This document shows positions 9,825 to 18,826 of a DNA stretch of 64,000 nt, piece after piece. Below the pieces are notes generated by a model, which was not told where the DNA came from, made no database searches, and was given only the letters and a program-made list of their open reading frames with translations. The stretch is from Deltaproteobacteria bacterium (lineage in GTDB: Bacteria > Desulfobacterota > Syntrophobacteria > Syntrophobacterales > Syntrophobacteraceae), in contig JAJYDE010000004.1 of NCBI GenBank assembly GCA_021777755.1, positions 78,863 through 142,862 on the forward strand. The letters are read 5' to 3'. The position numbers and the translations under genes are program-made. Each line of letters opens with the position of its first letter. The first letter of the stretch is position 1.

Positions 9825-10424
9825 ATGTCGGATCACAAGGAATCGGGAAATTTTTCAGAACTGCTTGAGTTGGCTCTAAGACTGGGGGCCAGTGGCGCCA
9901 GGGTCGTCAGTTCATCGGACATATGCATCCAGGACGAGTTGGCCGGGTTGTGCGCGAAACCGCAATGCGAAAACTTCGGGGCCTCGGCCAATTGTCCGCC
10001 CCATGTTTCAGGCCCCGACGGGTTCCGCGAATTGCTCAAGGTCTACGATCAAGCCGTGGTATTCAAATTGGAGGCGCCCTCCCCGGTTCTTTTTTCGCCC
10101 GTGGAGCGCTTGGAGGTCTTCGGCCTTTTGCAGGAGATAGCGGCAGGCCTGGAATTGGCCGCGGTGAAAATGGGACAAACCCGCTCCAAAGCCTTTGCGG
10201 GCAATTGCTGCAAGGTGCTTTTCTGCAACGATCACCCTCGATGCCGCGTGCTGCATGAAGGCGGCAAATGCCGCAATCCCCTGTCGGCCAGGCCCTCGAT
10301 GTCGGGTTTTGGAATAAATGTTTCCAAATTGATGGAATCGGCCGGATGGTCTCTTAAAAAAGCCGGTGAAAAGAGTGGCGAGACTTCCGTCGGGACCCTT
10401 TGCGGCTTGGTCCTGCTCGGATGA
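9825..10424 (+). CDS. DUF2284 cysteine-rich metal-binding protein
   Basis: The 199-residue protein has the DUF2284 cysteine pattern: an N-terminal C...C(x4)C...NCPPH group, a central GNCCKVLFCNDHP group and CRNP, ending with the RPSMSGFGINV segment. The family is annotated as predicted metal-binding and probably carries an iron-sulfur cluster; no enzymatic activity is established. ATG 9825 has AAGGA 6 nt upstream. It lies 21 nt after cyoD and may be co-transcribed with the oxidase. Confidence 0.78.
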   Translation: MSDHKESGNFSELLELALRLGASGARVVSSSDICIQDELAGLCAKPQCENFGASANCPPHVSGPDGFRELLKVYDQAVVFKLEAPSPVLFSPVERLEVFGLLQEIAAGLELAAVKMGQTRSKAFAGNCCKVLFCNDHPRCRVLHEGGKCRNPLSARPSMSGFGINVSKLMESAGWSLKKAGEKSGETSVGTLCGLVLLG

Positions 10425-10483
10425 AGCCAGGTCTTGGGCGCCCGGGGCTCTCTTAGAATATGCGGGGTCCTTGGAGCTTGGCC

Positions 10484-12127
10484 TTACGACAATGCAGTTC
10501 CGTGTAAAGAGAAATAATCGAGCCCGTCAAGGACTCTCAGGAAACCGCTCGCCAGCCCATGGAGTTTGACGTACTTTTCGATCAACCGGCAAGCGGCCTC
10601 CCGGGGGTCTGTCCAATCCATGTCCATCATTTCGTAATCGTGGAAAGTGTGCATGATGGAATCTCCCGTGGCGGCGATATCGGTGTTGATCCCTGCAAGG
10701 GTCTCCATGAGCGATGAGGCGGCAGGCCCGGAGGGGCCGTCGAGCGCGGCCCTTTGGAGAGCCCTCAGGCCGTCTTGGTAGCGGGAGGCAAAAAGCGAGT
10801 ACCTGTTGCGGCAGGCTTGGATTTTCGATACGAATGTATCGAGGGGGCGCGGTTTTGGGCAAAAATCGCCGGCCGACTCGGGCCCGAGGCCCGGCCCCAG
10901 AGCGCTTTGCCAGAGGATCCGGTTGATAAGAGCCCAAAGGTAGCGTTCCGAGACCGTTTGGCCAAGCGGAGCGTAGAGCAGGGTTCCATTGGAAAGAAAC
11001 CTCGACTCGTAGGCGCACAGGTTCGGGAAATCGGGCAGCGGGCCTTTTTCGCCAAACAACATCCTCTGCGCGACCGTCTTTACCGCTTCCACATCCAGAT
11101 AATCCTTGCACCAGGTTTTCTCGCACCTTTCCTTCTGGCAGGGTGAGCAGTGAGTCTCGACCTGCAGGACCACATGGCCGCGGCCGAAGGGGGCGGTTTC
11201 GGCGAAATGAGCGGTGGAAAAGTAGAGGCCCAGCACCCTGGTTCCCACCGCCGCGGCTATGTGGGTGGTTCCGGTATCGTTGCTTATGAGAAGATCGCAT
11301 TTTTTGAGGATGGCGGGCAGTTCGACAAGGCGGGTCTTGCCGATAAGGTTGATCGCCGGTATTGACGCCTGCCGCAGGAAATCTTCACCAAGAGCCGTTT
11401 CCCCTGGACTGCCGAGAAGAAGGAGTTCCATAGCCGGATAGCCCGTCAAATGGGCGCCCAGCGAAGCGAAGTTGCCGACCGGCCAGGCGCGGTGGAGCTG
11501 GTTGGCTCCCAGTTGCAAGGCTACAAGCTTTCCGCGGCCTTTCCACCCGTGGGCGCCAAGGACCTCATCGGCCCTTTTGGCTTCACCGTCTCCAACGTCC
11601 AGCCAATTGTCCATCGCCCCATGGGTCACCCCCCCCATTCCCATGTGGATATCCACCAGGTTTATCAGGTTTTCCATCCTGTTTGCCCTGTTGGCCACGG
11701 CGGAAAACAGATACTTGCCCCAGTCGCCCAAGACCGAGACCCGGTCCTGCGCCATGTAGATCCGGCCCGATTTCTCAGCCCCCCTCACCGCCCGGCAGAT
11801 GAGGGCCGAGGAGTAGCCGTGGGTCAGATTGACAACAAGGTCGTAGCTCTCCCGAAGTTTCGGGATGCTCAATAGAAAGTCCAACTTGGGCGATGGGCAC
11901 ATGAGCCCGTGGATGGTTTTGTAATAGGCGTAAGGGACGGAAACAAACCGGTCTACCAGAGCGGAGCCTCCGATAAGCTCCACCGCTTCCCTGATGCATA
12001 GAAGCGTTATCTCGCAGGGGGACCTCTCCTCTTTCAGCCGCTTGAAAAGTGGCAGGCTCTGCACGACGTCCCCCGTGCGGCACATTTGAATGATCAAAAT
12101 CTTTTCGTATCGGTCTTCAAAGCTCAA
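10484..12127 (-). CDS. GT9-family (heptosyltransferase-like) protein with long C-terminal extension
   Basis: Residues 1-350 resemble ADP-heptose:LPS heptosyltransferases: ILIIQMCRTGDVVQSLP at the N-terminus, LVALQLGANQLHRAWP, and LLISNDTGTTHIAAAVG for the sugar-nucleotide site. A cysteine group CSPCQKERCEKTWC follows. The last 190 residues or so are not recognised. The total of 547 is much longer than the usual 330-350. The start is TTG 12127 with GCGGAG ahead; no closer ATG exists. It probably acts in surface glycan or LPS synthesis at the cytoplasmic membrane face. Confidence 0.8.
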   Translation of the reverse strand: MSFEDRYEKILIIQMCRTGDVVQSLPLFKRLKEERSPCEITLLCIREAVELIGGSALVDRFVSVPYAYYKTIHGLMCPSPKLDFLLSIPKLRESYDLVVNLTHGYSSALICRAVRGAEKSGRIYMAQDRVSVLGDWGKYLFSAVANRANRMENLINLVDIHMGMGGVTHGAMDNWLDVGDGEAKRADEVLGAHGWKGRGKLVALQLGANQLHRAWPVGNFASLGAHLTGYPAMELLLLGSPGETALGEDFLRQASIPAINLIGKTRLVELPAILKKCDLLISNDTGTTHIAAAVGTRVLGLYFSTAHFAETAPFGRGHVVLQVETHCSPCQKERCEKTWCKDYLDVEAVKTVAQRMLFGEKGPLPDFPNLCAYESRFLSNGTLLYAPLGQTVSERYLWALINRILWQSALGPGLGPESAGDFCPKPRPLDTFVSKIQACRNRYSLFASRYQDGLRALQRAALDGPSGPAASSLMETLAGINTDIAATGDSIMHTFHDYEMMDMDWTDPREAACRLIEKYVKLHGLASGFLRVLDGLDYFSLHGTALS

Positions 12128-12185
12128 ATGGGAAAACTCCGCTCAAGGCTGAACAGACGACTCCACCGGCTCCCCTTCGAGGCAA

Positions 12186-12971
12186 TCACCGTACCGTTTC
12201 CGGTTCGGGCGGGCAACGCAAGCGCCCCAGTAACTCCCCGGCCATGGCCCCGATTTTGAGGTGGACAAAAGAGCCATCCTGGAACGTGCGCACTTCGGCG
12301 GGGTCGTCGAGCAAAGGGGCAAGAAGGGCCGCAAGCGCCTCCGGTTGCGGGTGGCTCTTTTCAAAAGGGGCGAGCCATAACAGTGTCTTTAGCGCAAGGG
12401 CTCTTTTTACCGGGTCGCAAGATTTCAATTGGGCAACAATCGGGCCGGTCCAATCCAGCAAAAGCCGGGGCCTTTTTTGGGCAAGCCTGCAAATTCCCCA
12501 CATGACCCCGCGCTCCAATAGATCGTTTTCCAACGGGTTTCCGTGCTCGTCTATGTAGGACACAAGGATTCGATGATATTCCAGGGCCAGATTTTCGTTT
12601 TCGGCCATGATTTCGCCCATCGCCTCTGGAGCGCCCCAGCCAATCCCGCCCGATTCGTCGTTGAGGCTCCACATGAGGCGCCGCATGATCTCCCGGGCCG
12701 CGTCGAGGTCCTTTCGGGCAAGTGCGGACACCGTGAGGCCCAGACCCCTTACCGCCCTGCACCTGGCCAGTTCGTTGGTTTCGAAAAGAAAGCCGAGCAA
12801 AAGGTTGATGATTTTTGCCGTAGTCAATCCCGCAGTTTGGAGCGCTTCTTCGAAATCGCGGGAATCGAGAAAAGAGCGAACCAGCGCCTTGGCACCCAGT
12901 CCTGCGCGCGCGGCCTCTCCGGCAATATGCTCACTCACCTCCTTCAATGTCTTTTCCGCTCCATCTTTCAA
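12186..12971 (-). CDS. DVU0298-family HEAT-like repeat protein
   Basis: The 261-residue all-helical protein contains RRLMWSLNDESGGIGWGAPEAMGEIM and LERGVMWGICRLA, which I recognise from the DVU0298 family of Desulfobacterota. These proteins have repeats like HEAT/armadillo units and no assigned function. Its start lies inside the end of ubiX (41 nt overlap), so the two are translated from one message. The link to UbiX is by position only. Confidence 0.7.
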   Translation of the reverse strand: MKDGAEKTLKEVSEHIAGEAARAGLGAKALVRSFLDSRDFEEALQTAGLTTAKIINLLLGFLFETNELARCRAVRGLGLTVSALARKDLDAAREIMRRLMWSLNDESGGIGWGAPEAMGEIMAENENLALEYHRILVSYIDEHGNPLENDLLERGVMWGICRLAQKRPRLLLDWTGPIVAQLKSCDPVKRALALKTLLWLAPFEKSHPQPEALAALLAPLLDDPAEVRTFQDGSFVHLKIGAMAGELLGRLRCPPEPETVR

Positions 12972-13512
12972 ACAGGTTGTGTTCGATTCCGAAAAAGTCG
13001 AATATCTTTCCGATGGTATGATCGATTATGTCCTCGATCGTTTTGGGCCGATGATAAAAGGCGGGCGAAGGCGGAAGGATATGGGCGCCCAAGTCGGCGG
13101 CCATGCTTAGCAGGCGCAGATGTCCCTTGTGAAGCGGCGTTTCCCTGACCACAAGGCAGAGTTTGCGTTTTTCCTTGAGCACCACATCGGCGGCCCGCAC
13201 CAGGAGGTTTTCGCCGTAAGAATGGGCGATCCCCGAAAGGGACTTTATCGTGCACGGTACGACTACCATCCCTTCAGTCAAAAAGGAGCCGCTCGATATC
13301 GGGGCGGCCATGTCCCGTTCGTCGTAGGTGAAATCCGCCAGGGCCGTCACGGTATCGATCGAGCGGGAGGTCTCGATTTCGATGTTTCGTTTACCGTTTT
13401 GCGAAATAATCAGGTGAGTTTCGTAATCCGTCTGTTTGAGGAGTTCAAGACACCTGAGGCCGTATATCACCCCGCTTGCACCTGAAATCCCCACGATGAT
13501 GCGTTTTTTCAT
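12931..13512 (-). CDS. ubiX: Flavin prenyltransferase UbiX
   Basis: UbiX makes prenylated FMN, the cofactor of UbiD-type decarboxylases. The 193-residue product has the nucleotide-binding GISGASGVIYGLR start, the SSGSFLTEGMVVVPCT segment and the C-terminal LVVRETPLHKGHLR motif. ATG 13512 has AGGA just upstream and matches the family start, although the frame continues further. No ubiD is visible in the window. Confidence 0.94.
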   Translation of the reverse strand: MKKRIIVGISGASGVIYGLRCLELLKQTDYETHLIISQNGKRNIEIETSRSIDTVTALADFTYDERDMAAPISSGSFLTEGMVVVPCTIKSLSGIAHSYGENLLVRAADVVLKEKRKLCLVVRETPLHKGHLRLLSMAADLGAHILPPSPAFYHRPKTIEDIIDHTIGKIFDFFGIEHNLFERWSGKDIEGGE

Positions 13513-13618
13513 CTTCCTACCCCGAATTGACTCAAAGCCGATCGCAAATCTGCCATCGTTCAATTTTTCAGTATATCTGATGATCCGGATATCTCAACGC
13601 CTGAATATCATCCCGGTT

Positions 13619-15037
13619 TTAGAGCCAATAGGCGAGCGGAGCGGTGAGCATCTCCATGAATCGTTCCGGGATGGATCTGCGCTTCCAGTTCCGAGGGGTG
13701 ATCCTGTCGGAATTTTGGAGATCTTTTTGAAACAGCTTCTCCATTTTCGCGGCAAAATCCCGGCCCAGGATTACGGCATTGAGTTCGTTGTTTCTCAGGA
13801 TGCTCCACAAGTCCATATTGTCGGAGCCCACCGTTGACCAAACCCCGTCGATCACCGCGCTTTTGGAGTGCAATATGACGTCTTTTCGTTCGTAGAGTTT
13901 GATCCCCGACCGCAGCAGCAGCCCGTAATAACAGCGGCTTCCATATTGAGCCAGCGGCACGTCGCTTCTGTGAGGCAGAATGATTCTTACGTCCACACCT
14001 CGCCGTGCGGCCCCCGTCAAGGCCTCCACCAGTTGTTGGTCGGGGACGAAATAACTGCATGTAAGATGTATGGAACGTTGAGCGGAGTTGATGGCGGCAA
14101 GATAGGCGAAATAGTTGTCCCGGTTCTTTTCTCCCCAGGTGCTGCCGACCACCCTGACAAGATCATCGCCCGCGGGTTTTTTGAACTCGGAGTTGTCCTG
14201 TTCGGCGATGGGCGGCCCATGTTGTTTTTTCCAGGTGTCGCAGAAAAGCTTTTGAAAACTATGCGCGGCCGGCCCCTCAATTTGGATGTCCGTATCCCGC
14301 CATGGCAACTTCCCGCCCCCCAGGCCCGGGAGCGGACCGCCCGTTTTGGCGCACCTGTCTGATATATTGGCGCTGCCGATAAAGGCCACCCGGTCATCCA
14401 CGGTCACAAGCTTGCGATGATCCCGGTGCACCATCGACCACGGGCAGGGCAGAGGCAGCGTACTAAGCGGGGTGGGCGGATTAAAGGGCAGCACCGCGAC
14501 GCCCGCACTGGTCAAACGGTTGAAAAAGGCGGGCGGAGTGCACATGGACCCGATACTGTCATAGATCAGGTGGACCTGAACGCCACTGGAGGCCTTTTTC
14601 ATCAAAAGTTCGGCGAACTCATAACCGGCCTTGTCGGCCGAAAGAATATAGGTTTCGACATTGACGTTTTTCCTGGCATCCCGGATCGCTTTGAATATCG
14701 CGGCGTAGGTGGCGGCTCTATTTACAAGCAGGGTCACCCTGTTGCCTGCTCTCAGAGGGTGGGAGCTTATCGCTTCTTCGAGCGCCATGTGGCGCTCAAG
14801 ACTGTCCGCGGCCGAAGAGCCGGGTTGAAGCATTTTCATGACGGCGCGCACCCGGGAGGCGGAGAGCCGTTTGTGATCGCTTACGATGGTCGGGGATGCT
14901 TTTTGCCTGGCGCTGTAATAGCGAAAGGCGGGGCCGGCCTGCGGTACGCTCATGCAGCCGCCGGACAAAAGTGCGGCAAGAAGAGTTGAAAACAGAACTG
15001 GAAGTCTTGTTCCGGGAACGCGGTGCAATGGTCGCAT
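13619..15037 (-). CDS. Phospholipase D / cardiolipin synthase-like lipoprotein
   Basis: The 472-residue product carries two HKD motifs, HRKLVTVD and HSKSAVID, each followed by the expected GSANISDR and GSDNMDLWS. This is the layout of the PLD superfamily close to ClsC/YmdC cardiolipin synthases. A signal sequence with Cys28 (LLSGGC) predicts lipid anchoring in the envelope. ATG 15037 is chosen because the signal peptide starts there. Cardiolipin synthesis is likely but other phosphatidyl transfers cannot be excluded. Confidence 0.85.
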   Translation of the reverse strand: MRPLHRVPGTRLPVLFSTLLAALLSGGCMSVPQAGPAFRYYSARQKASPTIVSDHKRLSASRVRAVMKMLQPGSSAADSLERHMALEEAISSHPLRAGNRVTLLVNRAATYAAIFKAIRDARKNVNVETYILSADKAGYEFAELLMKKASSGVQVHLIYDSIGSMCTPPAFFNRLTSAGVAVLPFNPPTPLSTLPLPCPWSMVHRDHRKLVTVDDRVAFIGSANISDRCAKTGGPLPGLGGGKLPWRDTDIQIEGPAAHSFQKLFCDTWKKQHGPPIAEQDNSEFKKPAGDDLVRVVGSTWGEKNRDNYFAYLAAINSAQRSIHLTCSYFVPDQQLVEALTGAARRGVDVRIILPHRSDVPLAQYGSRCYYGLLLRSGIKLYERKDVILHSKSAVIDGVWSTVGSDNMDLWSILRNNELNAVILGRDFAAKMEKLFQKDLQNSDRITPRNWKRRSIPERFMEMLTAPLAYWL

Positions 15038-15370
15038 GCAGTGGGCCTCAAGTATTGGAGTTGCGCGCGCGGGTATGCGGGGCGCCGTAAAATCTTTTAA
15101 TGAGTGGATATCGTACATCCCGATTTCTCACCCCAAAAGTTTACTGATTATATTGGAATCCAAGAGGTGTGCAAGTAAACATACCATGCAAAAGGCCGGG
15201 ACTTGCCACAAAGGACTTTTTGGAGCACCAAACCTTGAACTCCTCCGGACCAAGCCGCCGGTTGGTGGGAGCGCAATGTCAAAAAATCATGGTGCAAGCG
15301 GGCGGGAACGAATAGAATCGTCAACGGTGTACAAGCTGGAAATCAGGCTTCATCCCATACTCGGATTTCT
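15038..15370. other. Divergent intergenic region
   Basis: These 333 nt separate the PLD lipoprotein gene from the aminotransferase-class-V gene. Apart from the minus-strand promoter I see no gene or RNA. A TAGAAT at 15313 could be a -10 for the plus-strand gene, but no good -35 accompanies it. Confidence 0.6.
15147..15174 (-). promoter_or_regulatory. Sigma70-type promoter for the PLD lipoprotein gene
   Basis: Read on the minus strand, TTGCAC is followed after 16 nt by a perfect TATAAT. It lies 110 nt upstream of the lipoprotein start. Confidence 0.6.
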
Positions 15371-16513
15371 ATGATTTACCTCGATAATGCCGCCACTTCA
15401 TTTCCAAAACCCCCGGAGGTTCTCGAAGAGATGCTCGAGACCTACTCGCGGCTGGGCGTCTTGCCGGGCAAACAAAGCTATGGCCCGGCCGCGGCCTGCG
15501 ACCGATACCTTGAGGAGGCGCGCAGCCAAATCGCCGCTTTTTTCGGAAGCCGCAATCCCGAAAAGGTCCTTTTCGCATACAACTCGACGGCTGCGCTAAA
15601 GGCCATCATACACGGACTGGCAGAACCCGGAAGCCACGTGATAAGCACCCGCCTGGAACATAACTCGGTCCTTTCGCCCCTTCTTCGCCTGCGAGACCGG
15701 GGGGTGATCACCCTCGATACGGTTTCTTTCGACACCAATGGCTTCATTGATCCGCAGGAGGTCGCCGATCTCATCGGTCCTTCGACCAGGCTGGTCGTTT
15801 TAAACCATGTCTCAAACGTATTGGGGACAATCCAGCCGGTCTGCGAGATCGGACGCATCTGCGGGGAAAACGGCGTGCCGCTCGTCCTGGATGCCGCGCA
15901 AAGCGCGGGACTGGTCCCAATCGACATGCCGGCCATGAACATTCAGGCGGTGGCCTTCACCGGCCACAAATCCCTCCTGGGTCCGACCGGCATCGGAGGC
16001 CTTGTGCTGGGGGAGGCAATGGACCTTCGGGCGATCAACCTTGGCCGCCCCGGCGCCGATGCCCCGAACACCCGGTATCCCGTCGGATTTCCATACTGTG
16101 TCGAACCTGGCACGCCCAATCTTTTGGGCATCTTCGGCCTCTGCGCGGCGATGCGCCATGTCGAACACAAGGGAATCGGCAATTTGCACGGCCGCGTGAC
16201 CTCGCTTGCGCGCGCTCTAAGAGACGGACTTGCCTCCCTTGAGGCGGTAAAGCTCTATTGTGCCCAAAACCTGGACAACCACACGGGCATCATTTCCTGT
16301 AATCTGGAAGGAGTGGACCCGGGTGATTTTTGCGTTCTTCTCGACTCCGATTTTGGTATTGCAGCCAGGAGCGGGTTGAACTGCGCTCCCCTGGTTCATG
16401 AAGACCTGGGCACAAGTCCTCGGGGAGCGGTGCGCTTCAGTTTTGGCGCCTTCAATACGGAGGAGCAAGTCACGGCCGTTCTGGCCGCGGTCCGAGCAAT
16501 CGCAAGCCGATAG
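15371..16513 (+). CDS. Cysteine desulfurase-family PLP enzyme (aminotransferase class V)
   Basis: The 380-residue product matches the stand-alone cysteine desulfurase-like subfamily. It begins IYLDNAATSFPKPPEV and has LEHNSVLSPL and VLDAAQSAG. Lys200 in TGHKSLLGPTG is the PLP lysine. Cys338 in RSGLNCAP sits where the active-site cysteine of the desulfurase loop is expected. It probably mobilises sulfur or selenium from cysteine or selenocysteine. There is no iscU or nifU beside it, so the acceptor is unknown. Confidence 0.85.
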   Translation: MIYLDNAATSFPKPPEVLEEMLETYSRLGVLPGKQSYGPAAACDRYLEEARSQIAAFFGSRNPEKVLFAYNSTAALKAIIHGLAEPGSHVISTRLEHNSVLSPLLRLRDRGVITLDTVSFDTNGFIDPQEVADLIGPSTRLVVLNHVSNVLGTIQPVCEIGRICGENGVPLVLDAAQSAGLVPIDMPAMNIQAVAFTGHKSLLGPTGIGGLVLGEAMDLRAINLGRPGADAPNTRYPVGFPYCVEPGTPNLLGIFGLCAAMRHVEHKGIGNLHGRVTSLARALRDGLASLEAVKLYCAQNLDNHTGIISCNLEGVDPGDFCVLLDSDFGIAARSGLNCAPLVHEDLGTSPRGAVRFSFGAFNTEEQVTAVLAAVRAIASR

Positions 16514-16792
16514 ACCCGCCCCGGATAATAGTCAACATGGCGGGACAGATTCAAACATGAACGGGTTTTTTGTCTTTGGCGATCAGCTCTCGCCAACCGA
16601 CGGTCGGCGGGGCTCGCCGGGCAAATCTTTGACGGCTGTCGGGAAAATCCGGTTCCTTCACGGAAAAATTTTCCTTATCGTTGCGGCCGGATATTCCGAT
16701 CACAATAACAGTCCGACTGATTATAGCGCCGGCTCACCACCTCGCCGGCTGACTGGCTATAACGGTGACATCTTAAAGGAGGGTCCGGTAGA

Positions 16793-17161
16793 ATGCATCC
16801 CGACATTAGAGGACATGTTCGCTATAAAATGAAGAACGGAATGCTTGCAGTGCTTCCGCTGCCCGGTCAATTCAGGTCGATTGTCGGACACATCGTGGAT
16901 ATATCCGGAAGCGGACTGGCCCTCAGGCATACCGACGAAATCCCGGTGCATCTCAAGAGAGGCGACCTGATTCTCATGGGCCATGAGGACCGGGAAGACC
17001 AAGTGTTGGAGATTCCAGCCCGGTTGGTCTACGAAAAGGAACAGGCGGAGGGCTATCGATCCGGCTTTCAATTCGGTGAACTGTCCTCGGAGCAAGTGTC
17101 CCAACTCGCATGCTTCATCCAATCCAATGTCGAACCTGCAACGGCCTTGGCGAAACCATAA
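16793..17161 (+). CDS. PilZ-domain protein
   Basis: The 122-residue protein is essentially a single PilZ domain, a cyclic-di-GMP receptor. It has an N-terminal RYKMKNG segment, the DISGSGLAL motif and a beta-barrel ending with FQFGELSSEQ. The N-terminal arginine motif is weaker than the ideal RxxxR, so binding should not be taken as certain. SD GGAGG lies 10 nt before ATG 16793. A cyclic-di-GMP riboswitch occurs elsewhere in this window. Confidence 0.75.
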   Translation: MHPDIRGHVRYKMKNGMLAVLPLPGQFRSIVGHIVDISGSGLALRHTDEIPVHLKRGDLILMGHEDREDQVLEIPARLVYEKEQAEGYRSGFQFGELSSEQVSQLACFIQSNVEPATALAKP

Positions 17162-17335
17162 AAGGACATGTCTTGCGCGGTTTCCTGGCAATGATGCTCA
17201 ATCATGTTCGGGTGGACGGCGTATCGGTATCGATTGTGTCCCCGTTTCAATTTGCAACCGCTCGGAATTGCCCCCAAAAGAGGTGAAAACCCGGATTCCG
17301 GGGATAAGACCGTGAAGGCTTGCGGGTGTCCGCGG

Positions 17336-17671
17336 CTATGAACTCCGCCCGCTCTTTTTGACGAGCCAGGCGCAAAAGGCGACGATGATTTCCGCGCGCC
17401 TGTCGGACTGAAGAACTCCCCGGCACAGATCGAACAGCTCTTTTTGGACCGCAGTCGATTCCCCGGCGATTCCCGCCTCGTGGAGATATTCGCGCACCAG
17501 GGCCGAGGCCTTGAGGCTGGCCGAGCCGAAGATCCTCTCCCGGGGGTCCTTGGGCTCCTCGAACGGCTCCCAGTTGTCATAGCCGATCCTCAGGATTCTT
17601 TCCTGTCCGCGCTTCGCCATGCCGTCGAAGATGGCTTTTTTTCGAAGTTCGTATTCCTGGTTGTCAGTCAT
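17336..17671 (-). CDS. Conserved-looking hypothetical protein downstream of ahbAB
   Basis: This short protein (111 residues) begins MTDNQEYELRKKAIFDGM and contains the charged segment GYDNWEPFEEPKDPRERIFG. No signal peptide or membrane helix is visible and I do not recognise a family. It lies 5 nt after the siroheme decarboxylase gene on the same strand, so a supporting role in haem synthesis or simple co-transcription is possible. Confidence 0.6.
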   Translation of the reverse strand: MTDNQEYELRKKAIFDGMAKRGQERILRIGYDNWEPFEEPKDPRERIFGSASLKASALVREYLHEAGIAGESTAVQKELFDLCRGVLQSDRRAEIIVAFCAWLVKKSGRSS

Positions 17672-17676
17672 TTGCG

Positions 17677-18666
17677 TTAATCCCAGAAAAGCTTGAGTCG
17701 AATTTTTTTGTATTCCCTGGTGCTGAAAAGGATCTGGAAATGAGCCAGACCCGCTGCCTCGGCCAGCTTGCAAGAGATGGTGCGGCACTGTTCGGGACTT
17801 CGGGCGTGAACCATGGCGTAAAGGTTGAAAGGCCAGTGCGGAAGGCTTGCGGGCCGGCTGTAGCAATGGCTGACCTCGGGGTATGAGGCCAAAATGGCGC
17901 CAATGGAGTCGATTCGCTCCTCGGGGCAGTTCCAGACCACCATGCCGTTGGCCCGAAATCCCACCTGACGGTGGTTGAGAACGGCGGCAAACCGCCGGAT
18001 GGCCCCCTGCCCCATCCAGTCCGACACCACGCGCAGAAGCCGCGATTCGGGCATCTCAAGAGACTCGGCCCATGCGGCAAAAGGCCTTTGAACAAGGGGA
18101 AGGTCTTCCTGGATGCATTTTACGACAGCAATATTTTCCGGGGTAGGTTCGAAGGCCCTGCCTTCGGTAGGCGGAAGGCCTGCTTTTTCTCCCGGCTCCC
18201 CCCCGTCGTCTCCATCCTCCAGAACGTCGAGCACCACGGCCAATTTATATTTTTTGAGGGCGGGCAGAACGAGCGCGGGCAAACCGCCGGCATTTCGCGC
18301 CAGCCCTTCGACCACCTCGCCAAGGTCCTCCCCGGGAGGCACGGCGATCGTAAACCACATGTTGAAGTCTCCGGGCCGCAGGTAATTATGACTAACGCCG
18401 GGATAGGCGTTAACGACCGAAGCCGCGCGCTCCAGGGTTTCCTCCGGCACGGCCAAGGCCACAAGCGAACTTGTGTAGCCAAGCGCCCCGGTATTGAAAA
18501 TCGCGCTTATCTGACGGATCACTCCCTCGTTTTTAAGGGAAGCAATCCGTTCCATGGCTTCCGCCTCGCGGATTCCAAGCCCATGGGCGAGCGCCCCGTA
18601 GGGACTCGAAACAATCGGAAATGAGCGTTGGACCCTGTCGAGAATGACCCGGTTCGTCGAATCCAA
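17677..18666 (-). CDS. ahbAB: Siroheme decarboxylase, AhbA-AhbB fusion
   Basis: The 329-residue protein is built of two Lrp/AsnC-like halves. The first has a winged-helix RVILDRVQRSFPIV and the second one like NIAVVKCIQEDLPLV. Each is followed by a ligand-binding core; the second keeps LNHRQVGFRANGMVVW and SHCYSRP. AhbA and AhbB are normally separate proteins of about 160 residues that decarboxylate siroheme to didecarboxysiroheme in the alternative haem pathway. TTG 18666 with GGAG 7 nt upstream gives this size; the frame stays open to 18804. Confidence 0.85.
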   Translation of the reverse strand: MDSTNRVILDRVQRSFPIVSSPYGALAHGLGIREAEAMERIASLKNEGVIRQISAIFNTGALGYTSSLVALAVPEETLERAASVVNAYPGVSHNYLRPGDFNMWFTIAVPPGEDLGEVVEGLARNAGGLPALVLPALKKYKLAVVLDVLEDGDDGGEPGEKAGLPPTEGRAFEPTPENIAVVKCIQEDLPLVQRPFAAWAESLEMPESRLLRVVSDWMGQGAIRRFAAVLNHRQVGFRANGMVVWNCPEERIDSIGAILASYPEVSHCYSRPASLPHWPFNLYAMVHARSPEQCRTISCKLAEAAGLAHFQILFSTREYKKIRLKLFWD

Positions 18667-18826
18667 AACAATGCTCCAGGAAAATGGGTTAGCTAAATCG
18701 CAGAATTTCGAACATACCCCGGTCTCCCGGATTATCTTCGATTTATATACCCGGGCAACTTCCAAGACAAGGAAAGCTTTGCTACTATTAACAGCCAACG
18801 ACAACTTTCACCGAGGTGGCCAGATT

